Position numbers and translations under genes: made by a program. Below the pieces are notes generated by a model. It did no database searches, had not been told where the DNA came from, and was given only the letters and a program-made list of their open reading frames with translations. Positions 6,129-8,574 of a DNA stretch of 8,574 nucleotides are shown piece by piece. The DNA comes from Chloroflexi bacterium RBG_16_48_8 (lineage in GTDB: Bacteria > Chloroflexota > Anaerolineae > Anaerolineales > E44-bin32), in assembly GCA_001795115.1 (NCBI GenBank), contig MGNI01000138.1, positions 1-8,574 on the forward strand, read 5' to 3'. Numbering within the stretch: the stretch's first letter is position 1; each line of letters starts with the position of its first letter.

Positions 6129-7033
6129 AAACCTCCTTCTTGTGCTGAGGCCAGGGCTTCTGCACCACCGACAATATCTAAAATCTCACTTGTGATCGCG
6201 CCTTGTCGTGCTTTGTTGTAAGTTAATCGTAAAGCATAGACCAATTCGTTAGCATTTTCTGTGGCATTTCTCATAGCAACCATACGAGCCGCATGTTCAC
6301 TGGCAAGCGATTCGAGGATTGCCTGATAAATCTGCAGTGCAGTTAATCTTGGAACGATCCGCTCAATGAGCTCTTCCATGCTGGGTTCATAGATATAGGC
6401 TGGTTCTGGACCCGTCGTCCTCTGACCGTAGGTTTTCACCCTCTCTGTTTCCTCCTCCATTTCAAGAGGCAGAAGCAATTTTTTCGCTGGCACCTGTCGA
6501 AGCATGTTCACAAATTGGGTGTAAACCAGATACACCTGATCCACATGGTCTTCCAGGTATTCATCCACAGCAATACGACCAATGGCTGATACATCCGCAT
6601 AACTAGGTGCAGCGGGAAGATGGCTGAATTCAGCTTGAATATTCTGGCCTCTACGAGCCATCATATCCCTGCCTTTACGCCCGACCAGGATGTATCGTAC
6701 AGGTACCGGCGCTTCTCTGAACTCCTCCAATGCAAACCGAACGACATTGGAATTATAGGCGCCGGCCAGACCGCGGTCCCCGGTAATGAGAATAACCAGG
6801 ATCTCATCAATGGTCTCCCGCTCTTTTAGCAAGGGATGGATGAAATCGCGGGCAGGTTGGCGAGAGAGATGTTGAAGAACATCCCAGGCTTTGCTGGCGT
6901 AGGGGCGCGTGAGTTCGACAGCGCGTTGAGCTTGACGAACCTTACTGGCACTTACAGCTTCCAAGGCACGTGTGACTTGAGCAATATTGCTCACGCCTTG
7001 AATACGAAGTCGCATTTCCCGATCTGAAGCCAT
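6125..7033 (-). CDS. atpG: ATP synthase F1 gamma subunit
   Basis: The rotating central shaft of F1, coupling c-ring rotation to catalysis. At 302 residues it is slightly longer than the usual 285-295. The two long coiled-coil helices that form the shaft are recognisable. The N-terminal one has RIQGVSNIAQVTRALEAVSASK (10-31). The C-terminal one has EHAARMVAMRNATENANELV (246-265), then LTYNKARQGAITSEILDIVGGAEAL (270-294). The Rossmann-like middle domain carries GDRGLAGAYN (85-94). An acidic stretch (EMEEETERVK, 191-200) precedes the final helical region. AGAGGA, 8 nt before the ATG, serves as ribosome binding site in the 24-bp gap after atpA. The stop overlaps the atpD start by four bases. Confidence 0.97.
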   Translation of the reverse strand: MASDREMRLRIQGVSNIAQVTRALEAVSASKVRQAQRAVELTRPYASKAWDVLQHLSRQPARDFIHPLLKERETIDEILVILITGDRGLAGAYNSNVVRFALEEFREAPVPVRYILVGRKGRDMMARRGQNIQAEFSHLPAAPSYADVSAIGRIAVDEYLEDHVDQVYLVYTQFVNMLRQVPAKKLLLPLEMEEETERVKTYGQRTTGPEPAYIYEPSMEELIERIVPRLTALQIYQAILESLASEHAARMVAMRNATENANELVYALRLTYNKARQGAITSEILDIVGGAEALASAQEGGL

Positions 7034-7057
7034 CTATACCATCCTCTTTAAAAAGCC

Positions 7058-8574
7058 TTAAATGTGCCAGCCACGGTTGAATTCATCCAAGGCTTCCCGC
7101 AGGGATGCCTCCGTCTCATGCTCGATCTCTTTCTTTTCAGCAATATCCTTCAAGATCCCTGGGTGTGTTGTCTCCATATGGCGGAGCAAAGCGCGCTCCC
7201 AAGCACTAATTTGATCTACAGCAACTTCTGCGGCATACCCTTGTGTCCCTGCGAAAATGGCGACAACCTGCTGTTCGAGCTCAAGGGGTTGATATTGAGG
7301 CTGTTTCAAAATCTCCTGTAGACGTTGTCCTGTGGCAAGCTGGGCTTGTGTAGCAGCATCCAGATCAGAAGCAAAGAGTGCAAAAGCTGCCACCTCACGA
7401 AAATTAGCCATATCCAGCCTCAGCTTTCCCGCAACCTGATTCATGGCTTTTGTGCGAGCATCGCCTCCCACACGTGAGACGGATAGACCTACGTTGATGG
7501 CTGGGCGAATACCTGCATTGAATAGATCTGATTCCAGATAGATTTGTCCATCGGTGATGGAGATGACATTGGTTGGGATGTATGCTGAAACATCACCCAA
7601 CAAGGTTTCGATAATGGGCAAGGCTGTAAGAGAACCACCCGTTCCATTGACCTTCATGACTTTATATGCATCGGCATTTTCCATCGCTTTGAGAGCTTCC
7701 TTCGCCTCATGTATCGCTAATGGTCCCAGATATTCCGCATCGTTGACAGCATCCGCGAACTGGGCTTCGGCCTCAAAATCCTTGGGGACGATGACAAAAT
7801 GATCTGCTAAGCGCACAGCTCGCTCCAATAATCGACTGTGGAGGTAGAAGACATCGCCCGGGTAAGCCTCTCTTCCTGGTGGGCGTCTGAGAAGAAGAGA
7901 GACTTGCCGGTATGCCCATGCATGTTTGGATAGATCGTCATAGACCACCAGGGCATCTAAACCTTGTTCAGAGAAAAATTCACCTATTGCACAGCCCGCA
8001 TAGGGGGAGATGTATTGCAGCGCTGCAGGCTCATCCGCCGCAGCACTGACGACAATCGTATGATCCATTGCACCAAATCGCTCAAGGGTGCCAACCGTTC
8101 GAGCGATAGCGGCGAGCTTTTGCCCGATCGCCACATAGATACAGATCAGATCCTTGCCCTTCTGGTTGATGATCGTATCTATGGCTAAAGCAGATTTCCC
8201 GGTTTGACGATCCCCAATGATGAGCTCACGTTGCCCCCGACCAATAGGAATCATCGAATCGATGGCTTTGATCCCTGTTTGAACGGGTGTGTCCACATCT
8301 TTCCGCTGAACTACCCCGGGTGCGATCCGCTCGATAGGGTAATAACCTTCAGAAACAATGGGTCCTTTCCCATCAATGGGTTCACCTAATGTGTTCACCA
8401 CGCGGCCTATTAGATCATGCCCTACAGGCACTGAGGCAATCCGACCGGTTGAATAGACCGTCATCCCTTCATCGACCCCGGCGTATTCACCCATAATGAT
8501 GACACCGACATCATGGCGTTCAAGGTTGAAGGCGATGCCCATTACCCCATTCTCAAATTGAACAAGTTCTTGAG
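7058..8574 (-). CDS. atpA: ATP synthase F1 alpha subunit, 5' end beyond window
   Basis: Non-catalytic nucleotide-binding subunit of the F1 hexamer that supplies the arginine finger to beta. The frame stays open to the right edge. Residues before the first visible ATG (8540-8542) read QELVQFENGV, matching the conserved alpha N-terminal region, so that ATG is an internal Met; about 40-60 N-terminal residues are missing. Counting from that Met, features are the P-loop GDRQTGKS (110-117), VAIGQK (137-142), LLLRRPPGREAYPGD (216-230), GSLTALPIIET (303-313) and the arginine-finger motif SVSRVGG (354-360, Arg357). The segment between LLERAVR and GSLTAL (245-302) is about 58 residues, compared with about 18 in E. 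coli and fewer in mitochondria, which accounts for the protein's extra length. The C-terminal domain is otherwise ordinary. It is the first visible gene of the leftward atpA-G-D-C-mreB-like operon. Confidence 0.98.
   Translation of the reverse strand, partial: QELVQFENGVMGIAFNLERHDVGVIIMGEYAGVDEGMTVYSTGRIASVPVGHDLIGRVVNTLGEPIDGKGPIVSEGYYPIERIAPGVVQRKDVDTPVQTGIKAIDSMIPIGRGQRELIIGDRQTGKSALAIDTIINQKGKDLICIYVAIGQKLAAIARTVGTLERFGAMDHTIVVSAAADEPAALQYISPYAGCAIGEFFSEQGLDALVVYDDLSKHAWAYRQVSLLLRRPPGREAYPGDVFYLHSRLLERAVRLADHFVIVPKDFEAEAQFADAVNDAEYLGPLAIHEAKEALKAMENADAYKVMKVNGTGGSLTALPIIETLLGDVSAYIPTNVISITDGQIYLESDLFNAGIRPAINVGLSVSRVGGDARTKAMNQVAGKLRLDMANFREVAAFALFASDLDAATQAQLATGQRLQEILKQPQYQPLELEQQVVAIFAGTQGYAAEVAVDQISAWERALLRHMETTHPGILKDIAEKKEIEHETEASLREALDEFNRGWHI

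Noticed and set aside
8540..8542. ATG at 8540-8542 as the atpA start codon
   Set aside because: The frame continues upstream to the edge and encodes QELVQFENGV, a conserved internal part of alpha, so this Met is internal and the gene is cut by the window.

Overview
The window carries eight protein-coding genes on a chromosome of mixed, roughly 50% G+C composition (judged by eye). All are housekeeping or energy genes. There are no insertion sequences, CRISPR arrays, tRNA or rRNA genes, or obvious signs of recent transfer. Rex, an Obg with a C-terminal OCT domain, and an F1 gene block ending in an MreB-type gene suggest a Chloroflexota (Anaerolineae-like) bacterium. That placement is an inference from protein flavour and gene order, not from a search.

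Layout, left to right. Positions 1-210 lie beyond the end of nadD and hold no gene I can support, only several competing open frames and one short palindrome. nadD (NAD biosynthesis) and obgE (ribosome-assembly GTPase) form a leftward two-gene operon, obgE first, with a 13-bp overlap. A 282-bp divergent intergenic region (2061-2342) holds a good extended -10 promoter for obgE and a palindrome resembling a Rex operator just upstream of rex. rex (NADH-sensing repressor) runs rightward. A 257-bp convergent gap (2964-3220) contains a clear leftward intrinsic terminator.

From 3221 to the right edge is one tightly packed leftward operon: atpA (5' end cut off by the window), atpG, atpD, atpC, then an mreB-like gene. 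Spacings are 24 bp, a 4-bp ATGA overlap, 23 bp and 2 bp. The first four encode the alpha, gamma, beta and epsilon subunits of the F1 part of ATP synthase. The F0 and delta genes are presumably upstream, outside the window.

The most interesting object is the MreB-like protein. It keeps the MreB fold signatures and the membrane-insertion Leu-Phe pair, but the catalytic glutamate is Gln131 and the phosphate-2 aspartate is Thr154. It is embedded in the ATP synthase transcription unit. Second is an alpha subunit with about 40 extra residues in the loop before GSLTALPIIET. Third is the NAD(H) theme: a likely autoregulated redox repressor sits head-to-head with an operon ending in an NAD-synthesis gene and tail-to-tail with the ATP synthase operon.
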